A DNA stretch of 64,000 nt from positions 124,001-188,000 of the forward strand of contig NZ_MAYH01000034.1 in the NCBI RefSeq assembly GCF_001684975.1, given 5' to 3'. Positions 35,190 through 43,245 of the stretch are shown piece by piece. The notes under the pieces are model-generated. The model searched no databases and had not been told where the DNA came from. It saw nothing but the letters and a program-made list of their open reading frames with translations. Position numbers and translations under genes: made by a program. Origin of the DNA: Chryseobacterium artocarpi (GTDB taxonomy: Bacteria; Bacteroidota; Bacteroidia; Flavobacteriales; Weeksellaceae). How positions within the stretch are numbered: position 1 is the first letter of the stretch; every line of letters begins with the position of its first letter.

Positions 35190-35903
35190 ATGGGTTTTAT
35201 AAAGAATAATCTTGCCAATGCCTTGACTCTGGCTAATTTATTTGCCGGATGTATAGGTGCAATACATCTTATTTTAGGAGACTATCAAACTACGGCGATA
35301 TGCCTTATCCTCTCCTCTATCTTCGATTTTTTTGACGGGTTTGTAGCCAGAGCCGTAAAATCAAACTCCAATCTGGGGCTTCAGCTGGATTCTCTTGCGG
35401 ATATGGTAAGTTTTGGGCTGATCCCTGGGCTTACAATGTATAAAGCACTTGAGCCGTTCGGAGCAGAGCTTCTCGGAATTCATTTTCCTTTTGAGATTAA
35501 ATATATAGGACTGATAGTTACTACTTTCTCTTGTCTGAGACTTGCTATTTTTAATCTTGATGAAGAACAGAGATATTACTTTAAAGGATTAAATACTCCT
35601 ACCAACACTGTTTTACTGTTTGGATTATATTATGCTTTTAAAGAAACCGGAAGTTTCAGCTTCTTATTTGAAAACAGCCTGCTTTTGGTTATTCTAAGTC
35701 TTCTGACCTCATGGCTTCTAATCAGCCCCATAAAAATGATGGCTATGAAGTTTAAATCCAAAGCATTAAAAGACAACTATCCGAAAGTAGTATTACTTGT
35801 AGGAGGTATCGCTATTCTTGTAATCTTCCAGATTGTAGGAATTCCGATGCTTGTAATTTATTACATATTGGTATCACTTATTTTTCAAAGACAGCTCAAA
35901 TAG
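35190..35903 (+). CDS. pssA: CDP-diacylglycerol-serine O-phosphatidyltransferase
   Basis: 237 residues. The CDP-alcohol phosphatidyltransferase motif D-G-x2-A-R-x8-G-x3-D-x3-D is complete (FFDGFVARAVKSNSNLGLQLDSLADM, about residues 48-73). Several membrane helices follow. It makes phosphatidylserine, the precursor of phosphatidylethanolamine, in the inner membrane. First gene of a plus-strand run with the exonuclease and DUF2007 genes. Confidence 0.96.
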   Translation: MGFIKNNLANALTLANLFAGCIGAIHLILGDYQTTAICLILSSIFDFFDGFVARAVKSNSNLGLQLDSLADMVSFGLIPGLTMYKALEPFGAELLGIHFPFEIKYIGLIVTTFSCLRLAIFNLDEEQRYYFKGLNTPTNTVLLFGLYYAFKETGSFSFLFENSLLLVILSLLTSWLLISPIKMMAMKFKSKALKDNYPKVVLLVGGIAILVIFQIVGIPMLVIYYILVSLIFQRQLK

Positions 35904-35954
35904 AAGTCCAAAAAAAATCTTATTTAACACATTTTCAAATTATTAATCATCAAC

Positions 35955-36719
35955 ATGAACTTAAAACTCCATAAACCACTTTGTATATTTGATCTTGAAA
36001 CAACAGGAACAAACATCGGAAAAGACAGAATTGTTGAAATCTGTATCTTAAAGGTAAACCCTGATGCATCCAGAGAAAGCAAAACATGGCGTGTTAATCC
36101 GGAAATGTCAATCCCAAAAGAAAGCAGTGAAATTCACGGGATCTACGATGAAGATGTAAAAGATTCCCCTACTTTCAGAGAGATTGCTCCTAAAGTAATG
36201 GAAATGATCACCGGTGCAGATTTGGGAGGTTTTAACTCCAACAGATTTGACGTTCCTCTTTTAGCAGAAGAATTATTGAGAGTGGAAATGGATTTTGATC
36301 TTAGCAAATTCAAATTGGTAGATGCACAGACCATCTTCCATAAAAAAGAACCGAGAAACCTTGGTGCTGCTTACCAGTTTTACTGTGGAAAAACGTTAGA
36401 AAATGCACACTCTGCGGAAGCTGATGTAATGGCAACATTCGAGGTATTGGATGCTCAGGTAGGTAAATATGACGATATTCCGAATGAGATCGCTCCTTTG
36501 AGTGAATTTACATTCCATAATAAGAATGCAGATCTTGCAGGATTTATTGGGTATAATGATAAGCAGGAAGAAGTTTTCAACTTCGGAAAATATAAAGGGC
36601 AAGGCGTAAAAGCTGTTTTCCAAAAGGATCTTGGCTATTTCGGATGGCTTCAGAATGCTGATTTCCCTTTATACACTAAGAAAGTCTTTACTAAAATTCA
36701 ACTTTCAAGCAGATTTTAA
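35955..36719 (+). CDS. DnaQ-like 3'-5' exonuclease
   Basis: 254 residues. The DEDDh exonuclease motifs are visible: Exo I CIFDLETTGTNIGKDRIVEI (D and E), Exo II GFNSNRFDVPLL, and Exo III NAHSAEADVMAT with the His-x4-Asp. A C-terminal extension of about 70 residues (FGKYKGQGVKAVF...YFGWLQNADFP) resembles the small domain seen in DNA polymerase III epsilon-like proteins. It trims 3' ends in repair or proofreading. Followed 2 bp later by the DUF2007 gene. Confidence 0.94.
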   Translation: MNLKLHKPLCIFDLETTGTNIGKDRIVEICILKVNPDASRESKTWRVNPEMSIPKESSEIHGIYDEDVKDSPTFREIAPKVMEMITGADLGGFNSNRFDVPLLAEELLRVEMDFDLSKFKLVDAQTIFHKKEPRNLGAAYQFYCGKTLENAHSAEADVMATFEVLDAQVGKYDDIPNEIAPLSEFTFHNKNADLAGFIGYNDKQEEVFNFGKYKGQGVKAVFQKDLGYFGWLQNADFPLYTKKVFTKIQLSSRF

Positions 36720-36721
36720 AG

Positions 36722-37120
36722 ATGTCCAGTCTGGTTCGTTTTAAATTTTATGAAACTGCCCTTGAAGCAAACAGGGACAAACAAATTCTGTCTGAAAACG
36801 GAATCAATAGTTTCATTGCGAATGAACAGCTTATTCAGTCGGATTGGCTGCTTTCTCAGGCTGTAGGCGGAATTCAGCTACAGGTTTTTGAAGAAGATCT
36901 CGAAAAAGCAGGTCAGGTACTTCAGGATTATAAAGATAACGAGCAATATTCACTGGAAGTGGATCATACCATTGAAGACCCTGAGTTTGATTTTGTATGT
37001 CCTAAATGTGGTTCCAATCATATTTACAGAGATGATAAAGCTACCAGTTTTTTTGGAATTTCATTCTTGACCAGTGATAAATTTATATGCTACTATTGTG
37101 GAAATGAATTTACTCATTAA
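36722..37120 (+). CDS. DUF2007 domain protein with C-terminal zinc ribbon
   Basis: 132 residues. The N-terminal DUF2007 part (VRFKFYETALEANRDKQILSENGINSF, about 5-75) has a GlnB-like small fold described as a putative signal transducer. The C-terminus holds CPKC and CYYC (about 95-130), a zinc ribbon. No known partner. It starts 2 bp after the exonuclease gene, so the two are translated from one mRNA. Confidence 0.88.
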   Translation: MSSLVRFKFYETALEANRDKQILSENGINSFIANEQLIQSDWLLSQAVGGIQLQVFEEDLEKAGQVLQDYKDNEQYSLEVDHTIEDPEFDFVCPKCGSNHIYRDDKATSFFGISFLTSDKFICYYCGNEFTH

Positions 37121-37194
37121 GACCACCTGTACGCTTAAGAAATAAGGAAAAGAAAAAGGATTTTTAAATATATAGTAAATTAAAAAATAAAATT

Positions 37195-37800
37195 ATGAAA
37201 ATCATTTGCATAGGAAGAAATTACAGCGAACATGCTAAAGAATTAGGAAACGAAATTCCGGAGAACCCTGTTATTTTCATCAAACCGGATACAGCGGTTT
37301 TAAAAGGAAGTGATTTTTATATTCCTGAATTCTCCAAGGATATTCATTATGAACTTGAAGTAGTGATAAAGGTATCTAAAGGAGGAAAATACATTCAGAA
37401 GGAAACCGCTCACAAACATTATGAAGAACTGAGCTTAGGGATTGATTTCACAGCAAGGGATCTTCAAAGCGAATTAAAGTCGAAAGGACTTCCATGGGAG
37501 CTTTCCAAAGGATTTGACGGTTCTGCGGTAGTAGGAAATTTCTTCAAAAAGGATAAATACAATCTGGATAACCTGTCTTTTTCATTATTAAAAAACAAAG
37601 AAAAGGTTCAGGATGGCAACACAAAAGATATGTTGTTTAATATTGATGATATTATTGCTTTTGCCTCTCAGTATTTCACATTAAGAGTGGGTGACCTTAT
37701 TTATACAGGAACTCCAAAAGGGGTTGGAAAAGTAGAGGAAAATGATATCCTTGAGGCTTATCTTGAAGATGAAAAAATCCTTGATATCCGAATATTATAA
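37195..37800 (+). CDS. Fumarylacetoacetate hydrolase family protein
   Basis: 201 residues, the short FAH form. Begins MKIICIGRNYSEHAKELGN. Metal ligands: HYELEVVIKV (two Glu) and GIDFTARDLQ (Asp), followed by WELSKGFDGSAVVG and a terminal YTGTPKGVG. Members hydrolyse or decarboxylate beta-diketo acids such as acylpyruvates or oxaloacetate. The exact substrate is unclear. Confidence 0.94.
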   Translation: MKIICIGRNYSEHAKELGNEIPENPVIFIKPDTAVLKGSDFYIPEFSKDIHYELEVVIKVSKGGKYIQKETAHKHYEELSLGIDFTARDLQSELKSKGLPWELSKGFDGSAVVGNFFKKDKYNLDNLSFSLLKNKEKVQDGNTKDMLFNIDDIIAFASQYFTLRVGDLIYTGTPKGVGKVEENDILEAYLEDEKILDIRIL

Positions 37801-37859
37801 GTATTTAACATAAAAGTCTGGCAAATTTTTCATATCTTTAGGTAACAAAATGAAAGGTT

Positions 37860-38297
37860 ATGATAAATATTGTATTACCCGTAGATTTTGGGGACAAAAC
37901 AGACCAATTGGTAGACGGTGCCATAAAATTTGCAAAACAACTTAATGGTAGAATTTACCTGATCCACGTTGCACCTTCAGATATAGGCTTTGCGATTGGA
38001 GATATGGGATTTCAATATTTTCCGGAAGTGGAAGCCAATGAAATAAGAGAAGAATTGGTACAGCTTAATAAGATTGAACAGAGAATCATCAGTCATGATA
38101 TCGATTGTGAACATCTTTTAAAGCAAGGATTAGCAAAGGAAACTATTCTCGAATTTGCCAAAGCAAAAAATGCTGATTATATCGTAATGGGATCACATGG
38201 TAGAAGTGGAATTTATGATGTATTCGTAGGAAGTCTTACCAAAGGACTTACGAAAAGTTCACATGTTCCTGTTTTGGTACTTCCAATTCACGACTAA
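37860..38297 (+). CDS. Universal stress protein, UspA family
   Basis: 145 residues, single domain. The ATP-binding signature G-x2-G-x9-G-S/T is visible in MGSHGRSGIYDVFVGSLTKGL (about residues 115-135), preceded by ADYIV and ending VPVLVLP. Binds nucleotides and is typically induced on growth arrest. An independent unit ended by the terminator at 38326-38364. Confidence 0.93.
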   Translation: MINIVLPVDFGDKTDQLVDGAIKFAKQLNGRIYLIHVAPSDIGFAIGDMGFQYFPEVEANEIREELVQLNKIEQRIISHDIDCEHLLKQGLAKETILEFAKAKNADYIVMGSHGRSGIYDVFVGSLTKGLTKSSHVPVLVLPIHD

Positions 38298-38325
38298 TTA
38301 AAAGAAAATTTTAATCGTTAGTAAT

Positions 38326-38364
38326 AAAAAAGCCGATCAAATAAATTATTTGATCGGCTTTTTA
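38326..38364. terminator. Bidirectional terminator between uspA and the DUF6341 gene
   Basis: AAAAAGCCGATCAAATAA (38327-38344) and its complement (38346-38363, TTATTTGATCGGCTTTTT) form a long stem with A- and T-runs on both sides. Confidence 0.85.
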
Positions 38365-38380
38365 CTATATAACCAATTAA

Positions 38381-38614
38381 TTAACCTTCTTTTTTGTAGA
38401 TATTCGGATCATAGTAAGGATGCTTACCTTCCGTTGGAGAATAATAGTCTTTATCTTTATCACCACCTAATGTTACCACTAGCACGTAGCACCAGTAAGT
38501 GAATAGTACACAGCAAACTATAAATAGAATCCAGTTTAAAACATTACCAAAAGAATCAAAGAACCCGAAACTCGATTTGAAAACTTTGCTTAAGAATAGA
38601 AAGAAAGACGTCAT
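38381..38614 (-). CDS. Small membrane protein (DUF6341-like)
   Basis: 77 residues. One or two membrane helices (LNWILFIVCCVLFTYWCYVLVV) and a conserved-looking polar tail (SPTEGKHPYYDPNIYKKEG). It resembles the Flavobacteriia family DUF6341, usually encoded head to head with DUF6427 as here, so the two proteins probably work together at the inner membrane. Function unknown. Confidence 0.85.
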   Translation of the reverse strand: MTSFFLFLSKVFKSSFGFFDSFGNVLNWILFIVCCVLFTYWCYVLVVTLGGDKDKDYYSPTEGKHPYYDPNIYKKEG

Positions 38615-38632
38615 TATTTTCCTTTTTTAAAT

Positions 38633-38650
38633 TAACTTTGTACAAATTTA
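38633..38650. promoter_or_regulatory. Back-to-back -7 boxes for the DUF6341/DUF6427 pair
   Basis: TAACTTTG (38633-38640, plus) and minus-strand TAAATTTG (38650-38643) lie within 18 bp, facing the genes at 38657 and 38614 respectively. The two promoters overlap and should compete. Confidence 0.45.
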
Positions 38651-38656
38651 TAAAAA

Positions 38657-39562
38657 ATGTTTAAATTACTTTCAAAAGAAAGCAATATTTTTTCAATTCC
38701 TGTTTATATTGGTTTTCTTCTTTTAGTAGTAATTATATTTAACATACTGAATTTCAATACATATGAAGCAATTGTTGCCGGAATTACATTTCTGGGAATT
38801 GCTTTGGGATATTTTTGTTTTCACAGTATCGCTCTTAATTATCAGACCCATTTACCTTTATTTTTGTACACCCTATTTATTTTTGGGCTGTACCCGGGTA
38901 ATCTTGATATAGGAATTGCTGTTTCATTACTTACAAATTCATTTCTGATTCTTCTTCTCACCAGTGCAGATGAAGACGTTAGAAAAAAATCATATGTATT
39001 GGTGGGAGCTATTGTTGCGCTGAACTTTATTTTCCTTCCTACTACCTGGCCTATGGCTGTTTTTGTAATCATTCACGTGATTGCTACTTCTGCTAAAATA
39101 GGTTTAAACCTTTTCAGATTTTTGTTGGGAATTATTTTAATTGCATTCAGCTATTTTTCTGTCATGTACTTCGTGCAGTTCACTTCATGGAATATTGATT
39201 ATTTCCCTTTTGGAAAAATGAAACCGGTGACAGATTATACAGAAATGTTTCCGTTAATACCTGTGGTTCTTATGCTGATCTATGCAGTATACGATCACTT
39301 TCAAAATTATAACAAAAAAAGCCCTATCAGTAGATATAAGTATACATTTTTGCTTGTATTTTCTTTAGCCCAGCTTATTACCATCATTCTTTATATGAAT
39401 ACAAGCTACGACTATTTGCTTCTTTTAGCATTTCCTTCAAGTATTATTTTAAGCAGAATGATGAGATTTTTACCTAAATATTGGATGCAGGAAGCCGGTT
39501 TATGGCTTATTATCATCAGTTTACTTACCTTTAAAGTGGGTACAGTTTTTGATTTATTTTAA
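38657..39562 (+). CDS. Multi-pass membrane protein (DUF6427-like)
   Basis: 301 residues with about nine membrane helices (IPVYIGFLLLVVIIFNIL; GITFLGIALGYFCFH; YVLVGAIVALNFIFL; and so on). Matches my recollection of the Flavobacteriia family DUF6427, which sits opposite DUF6341. Function unknown. Followed 6 bp later by the DUF3109 gene, probably one transcript. Confidence 0.85.
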   Translation: MFKLLSKESNIFSIPVYIGFLLLVVIIFNILNFNTYEAIVAGITFLGIALGYFCFHSIALNYQTHLPLFLYTLFIFGLYPGNLDIGIAVSLLTNSFLILLLTSADEDVRKKSYVLVGAIVALNFIFLPTTWPMAVFVIIHVIATSAKIGLNLFRFLLGIILIAFSYFSVMYFVQFTSWNIDYFPFGKMKPVTDYTEMFPLIPVVLMLIYAVYDHFQNYNKKSPISRYKYTFLLVFSLAQLITIILYMNTSYDYLLLLAFPSSIILSRMMRFLPKYWMQEAGLWLIIISLLTFKVGTVFDLF

Positions 39563-39568
39563 AAAATT

Positions 39569-40153
39569 ATGATTCAGATAGACGATAAATTGATTTCTGA
39601 GGAAATCTTTTCCGAAGAATTTGTTTGTAACCTTACCAAGTGTAAGGGTGCATGTTGTGTGGAAGGAGATGTAGGAGCTCCTTTGGATAAAAATGAGCTT
39701 GAAATATTGGACGGTATTTTCGATAAAATTAAACCTTACCTTACTCAGGAAGGCATTAAAGCCCTGGAAGAGCAAGGAACATGGACTACTGATCCACACG
39801 ACGGAATGTATGTAACTCCTATGGTGGAGAACCGCGAATGTGCTTATGTAACCTTTGACGATAAAGGAATTACAAAATGTGGTATTGAAAAAGCCTATGA
39901 AGATGGTGCTGTAGACTGGCAGAAGCCTATCTCATGCCATCTGTATCCTATTCGTGCTACAGAATACTCAGCATTCACCGCTTTGAATTATCATGAGTGG
40001 AACGTATGCAGCGACGCCTGTACTTTGGGAAAAGAGCTTCAGGTCCCTGTTTATAAGTTCTTAAAAACACCATTGACAAGAAAGTACGGTGAAGAATTTT
40101 ATGCTGTTTTAAGTGAAGTAGCTGAAGAATGGAAGAGAGAATATGGTTCATAG
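39569..40153 (+). CDS. DUF3109 cysteine-rich protein
   Basis: 194 residues, soluble. Conserved Cys positions suggest a metal or Fe-S site: CNLTKCKGACC (near 21), CAYVTFDDKGITKC (near 90), SCHLYPIR (near 120) and CSDAC (near 148), as in YkgJ-like proteins. Catalytic role unknown. It follows the DUF6427 gene after 6 bp and ends before the terminator at 40171-40202. Confidence 0.9.
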   Translation: MIQIDDKLISEEIFSEEFVCNLTKCKGACCVEGDVGAPLDKNELEILDGIFDKIKPYLTQEGIKALEEQGTWTTDPHDGMYVTPMVENRECAYVTFDDKGITKCGIEKAYEDGAVDWQKPISCHLYPIRATEYSAFTALNYHEWNVCSDACTLGKELQVPVYKFLKTPLTRKYGEEFYAVLSEVAEEWKREYGS

Positions 40154-40170
40154 ATAACCTGAATAAAAAC

Positions 40171-40202
40171 AAAAAGCCGGAATATTAATTTCCGGCTTTT
40201 TT
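40171..40202 (+). terminator. Intrinsic terminator of the DUF6427-DUF3109 unit
   Basis: AAAAAGCCGGAA (40171-40182) pairs with TTCCGGCTTTTT (40190-40201). Confidence 0.85.
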
Positions 40203-40302
40203 ATTGAAGTAAGAAACTACTATGAGTAGCTAGTCTTATAGAATTAATATGGAGATTTTATCTTTTATCTCCGTAGCTCAACGCTCAGGCTTCCTTACTT
40301 TA

Positions 40303-40989
40303 TTATTTAAAATCAGCGTCCGTAACTCCAGAATTGAGCACAATTTTAGTTGTTTTGATATTTACTTTCTGTCCTGATCCTTCAGCCTCTACATCAGCAG
40401 GAAATTGTATTCCATCAACAGTCATATAGCTTTTTATAATTACTGTTCCTTCTCCTGCAATAGTTTTATATAAAAGTCCGGTAGCTGCATCAAAATAGAA
40501 TTTTCCTTTACCTGATGAAAGTACATTATAGTCTTTACCATCTAATTTTTCTACATTTACATTGTCAAAAGTTGTTCCTTCAAATGCTAATGCATCCACA
40601 GGCTTTCCTTTTTTCATTTCGGCAATTTTATCTGCAGGAATATCTATTTTGGTTCCCATCTGATCAAAATATCCTTTCTCACCATCAAAAAGCTGAATCA
40701 TCTGCTGTCCCATCAATGATTGTACGGACTTAAATTTATTTCCTAATCTTTTAGTTGACATGGTAATTTCCATTTTCTGAGCACTCATCGTGTTTTCAGT
40801 AATCATAGATTTCACACCATCTAATTTATCTTTACCACCTAGTGCTTTGAAATATTTGTCTATTACTTCGTTTGCTGTTAACTTTGACTTAGTAGCTTCT
40901 GTTTTTACAGAAGCGGCATCTTTCTTCTGAGCTACTGCCGGAACAGAAAAAAGTACGGCACAGAAAAATGGAATGATGATCTTTTTCAT
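40303..40989 (-). CDS. LolA-like secreted protein
   Basis: 228 residues. Signal peptide (MKKIIIPFFCAVLFSVPAVAQ), a short Lys/Ala/Thr linker, then a fold like outer-membrane lipoprotein carriers: TANEVIDKYFKALGGKDKLDGVKSM..., FDGEKGYFDQMG and YFDAATGLLYKT. These proteins are usually annotated outer membrane lipoprotein-sorting protein in Bacteroidota, often next to peptidases. Its client is unknown; here it stands alone. Confidence 0.82.
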   Translation of the reverse strand: MKKIIIPFFCAVLFSVPAVAQKKDAASVKTEATKSKLTANEVIDKYFKALGGKDKLDGVKSMITENTMSAQKMEITMSTKRLGNKFKSVQSLMGQQMIQLFDGEKGYFDQMGTKIDIPADKIAEMKKGKPVDALAFEGTTFDNVNVEKLDGKDYNVLSSGKGKFYFDAATGLLYKTIAGEGTVIIKSYMTVDGIQFPADVEAEGSGQKVNIKTTKIVLNSGVTDADFK

Positions 40990-41107
40990 ATATATAAAGT
41001 TTAGATAGTAAATATAGGAATATTGACGGACATACCTAAATGATGAATGATGAGGAATAAATAATAAGTAATAAATAACTTTTAAATAAAGGAATTTTAA
41101 AATAAAA

Positions 41108-41131
41108 AAACCGCCAAAAAATTGACGGTTT
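41108..41131 (-). terminator. Intrinsic terminator of tig
   Basis: AAACCGCCAA pairs with TTGACGGTTT (one mismatch), with a T-run on the minus strand. Confidence 0.7.
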
Positions 41132-41155
41132 TCAAATATTTATATCTGTATATAA

Positions 41156-42490
41156 TTATTTCTTAAGTTCTTCTAAAAATTCGTCGTGAGAAATTTTAGT
41201 TTCTTTTTTGCTAGCTTTTTCAAGAATAACATCCTTTAGTTTAGCCATAGCAACTTCAGAAGAGATTTGTCTTACTTGCTCCTGATCTTTCAACATTTCA
41301 ACAGCATACTTTTGGATTTCTTCATCACCTAAGTGGTGGATTCCATAGATTGCTAATTGGTTTTTCACTAATTGCTCAGCTTGTGCCAATACATCAGCAT
41401 AGTCAAGGTTGATTTCGTTATCAGTCATCAATTTACCTTCGATGATCTGGTATCTCAATTGGTTTTTCTCAGCTTCAAGGATTTCTTTAGCCTGATCTTC
41501 AGACTGGATGTTCTGGTTAGAGAACATTAACCATTTTACTAAGAAAGTTTCAGGAAGTGCTACTTCTTCTTTTTCAGTAACTTGCTCTAATACTTTATTC
41601 ACAAAGTGAACGTCAGCATTCTGTTGGAAATACTCGTCTAATTCAGTTTTCACTTTATCTTTAAGCTCATCTTCAGACTTGATGTTTCCTTCTCCGTATA
41701 CTTTGTCGAATAAATCTTGATTAAGCTCAGCTAAGTTTAATGAATAGAAGTCTTTTACTTTTACTTCTACTTCATTGTGGTGTAGGTGCTCTACTTCTTC
41801 TTTACTGAATCCTAATTCTTTAGCTAATTCTTCATCACCTGCAAGAGTTTCTTTAGTTACTTTTACAGAACCGTCCATTTTTAAAGCTTTTACTAATTTA
41901 AAAGCTTCTTTGTTTTCAGCTGTAACAGTAACGTTCTTTGGGTGGTGGTGGTGCTCTCCTTCAGCATCCTCTTCTACTACCTGAGAAACTTCTAAAGAAA
42001 CGTAAGAATCTTTAGTGATTTTATCTTGAGGAACTTGCTCAGCGAAACGCTTCTGCATGTTTTCAATGCTCTTGCTGATTTCTTTGTCAGAAGCTTCTAC
42101 TTTATAGTGAGGAGCTTCATATTTAGCTAAGTCTATAGTGAATGCAGGCTCATATCCTACTTCGAAAGCAACTGTTACCTGATCAGCGTTGTAATCTAAT
42201 TCGTTTACTGGCTGAGGAATAGGCTGACCAACTAATCTTAACTTGTTTTCGTTAACATAGTTGTTCAAAGCATCAGAAACCTGTCTGTTGATTTCTTCAA
42301 ATGCAATTCCTGCTTCATATTGTTTTTTAACCATACTCAAAGGCACTTTCCCTTTTCTGAATCCAGGAACTTGCGCATTTTTAGCATAATTAATCAATTG
42401 CTTTTCTACTTTTTCTTTGTAGTCAGATTTCTCCAATGTTACAGTAAGTAATGCACTTACATCATCATGGTTTTGTGCGGTAACCTTCAT
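41156..42490 (-). CDS. tig: Trigger factor
   Basis: 444 residues. Ribosome-bound chaperone. The N-terminal ribosome-binding signature is visible in VPGFRKGKVPLSMVKKQY (about 40-57). The middle domain is divergent and contains a His cluster HHHHPK in place of a standard PPIase core, so isomerase activity is doubtful, as usual in Bacteroidota. The C-terminal arms are rich in Glu and Lys. A TATTTTTG -7 box at 42520-42513 precedes it. Confidence 0.95.
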   Translation of the reverse strand: MKVTAQNHDDVSALLTVTLEKSDYKEKVEKQLINYAKNAQVPGFRKGKVPLSMVKKQYEAGIAFEEINRQVSDALNNYVNENKLRLVGQPIPQPVNELDYNADQVTVAFEVGYEPAFTIDLAKYEAPHYKVEASDKEISKSIENMQKRFAEQVPQDKITKDSYVSLEVSQVVEEDAEGEHHHHPKNVTVTAENKEAFKLVKALKMDGSVKVTKETLAGDEELAKELGFSKEEVEHLHHNEVEVKVKDFYSLNLAELNQDLFDKVYGEGNIKSEDELKDKVKTELDEYFQQNADVHFVNKVLEQVTEKEEVALPETFLVKWLMFSNQNIQSEDQAKEILEAEKNQLRYQIIEGKLMTDNEINLDYADVLAQAEQLVKNQLAIYGIHHLGDEEIQKYAVEMLKDQEQVRQISSEVAMAKLKDVILEKASKKETKISHDEFLEELKK

Positions 42491-42512
42491 TATTGATTAA
42501 AATTTTAGGTTG

Positions 42513-42520
42513 CAAAAATA
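42513..42520 (-). promoter_or_regulatory. tig promoter -7 box
   Basis: Minus strand TATTTTTG matches TAnnTTTG, about 22 nt before the tig ATG. Confidence 0.5.
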
Positions 42521-42584
42521 TGAATTTTTTATGAAAATCACCCATTTAAAATCAACTAATACAGCCAAATATTGTTAAATAAAA

Positions 42585-42609
42585 AAACCACTGAAAAAAT
42601 CAGTGGTTT
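42585..42609 (-). terminator. Intrinsic terminator of the metal-receptor operon
   Basis: AAACCACTGA (42585-42594) and TCAGTGGTTT (42600-42609) are exact complements; A-run 42581-42587 gives the minus-strand T-run. Confidence 0.8.
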
Positions 42610-42666
42610 ACCAAATTTAATATGATGATATGTAGGTCCCTTTCCCGAAAGGACTTTCTTTTTTAA

Positions 42667-43218
42667 TTAATGAAAATCTATAGCGATATCTACGTCACTT
42701 TCTCCTCCTACAGTGCTTCCAAGCTGGTTATCTGGTGAAGGCGAGTTATCATTTACAGCACTTGCTCCATGTACAAGAACAATCTGAACCTTACCGGCTG
42801 CAGCTGTTGCTACAGTCCATTCTGTTTTTAGCCCTAGCTTTTTGCCATCAGTTCTTACTACATCATCGGCAGCTCTTTTTACTTTTACGTCAGCTCCTGT
42901 AAATTTATAGGTAACAAAGTGCATATCCTTTTCCTCAATAATTTCTTCTGCATCATGATAATGGTCATCATGTTTAATCTGAAAATTAACATCTACTGCA
43001 TAGGTAGCCCCCTGAGTTAAATGAAAATGATCTAAAGTCTGCCCGTTAGTAACCGTTACTTTCTGTGATTTTCCATCAGCTTTGTTCGTTAAAGTTACCA
43101 CTACCTGTCCTACTTCTTCATGCTCATGAATATCTTCAGGAATATCATTCCCGTCACGACAAGAGAATAGTAAAACAGCTGCGAATAATAAAAGTGATAT
43201 GTTGAATAATTTTTTCAT
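42667..43218 (-). CDS. His-rich lipoprotein encoded with a TonB receptor
   Basis: 183 residues. Lipobox LLFSC, followed by acidic and His-rich stretches (DIHEHEEVGQ, DHFHLTQG, HDDHYHDAEEI) and a beta-sandwich-like body (VVVTLTNKADG, ATYAVDVNFQI). The His clusters suggest transition-metal binding, probably zinc or copper. It starts 28 bp after the receptor stop, so it is the partner lipoprotein of that receptor at the outer membrane. Confidence 0.85.
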   Translation of the reverse strand: MKKLFNISLLLFAAVLLFSCRDGNDIPEDIHEHEEVGQVVVTLTNKADGKSQKVTVTNGQTLDHFHLTQGATYAVDVNFQIKHDDHYHDAEEIIEEKDMHFVTYKFTGADVKVKRAADDVVRTDGKKLGLKTEWTVATAAAGKVQIVLVHGASAVNDNSPSPDNQLGSTVGGESDVDIAIDFH

Positions 43219-43245
43219 TTTAATTTAAATTTTAAATAATAAGAG

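Noticed and set aside
42637..42656. Hairpin GTCCCTTTC/GAAAGGAC as a second terminator
   Set aside because: Its T-run is on the plus strand, where no gene precedes it, and the stem is short and bulged; a clearer terminator lies at 42585-42609.
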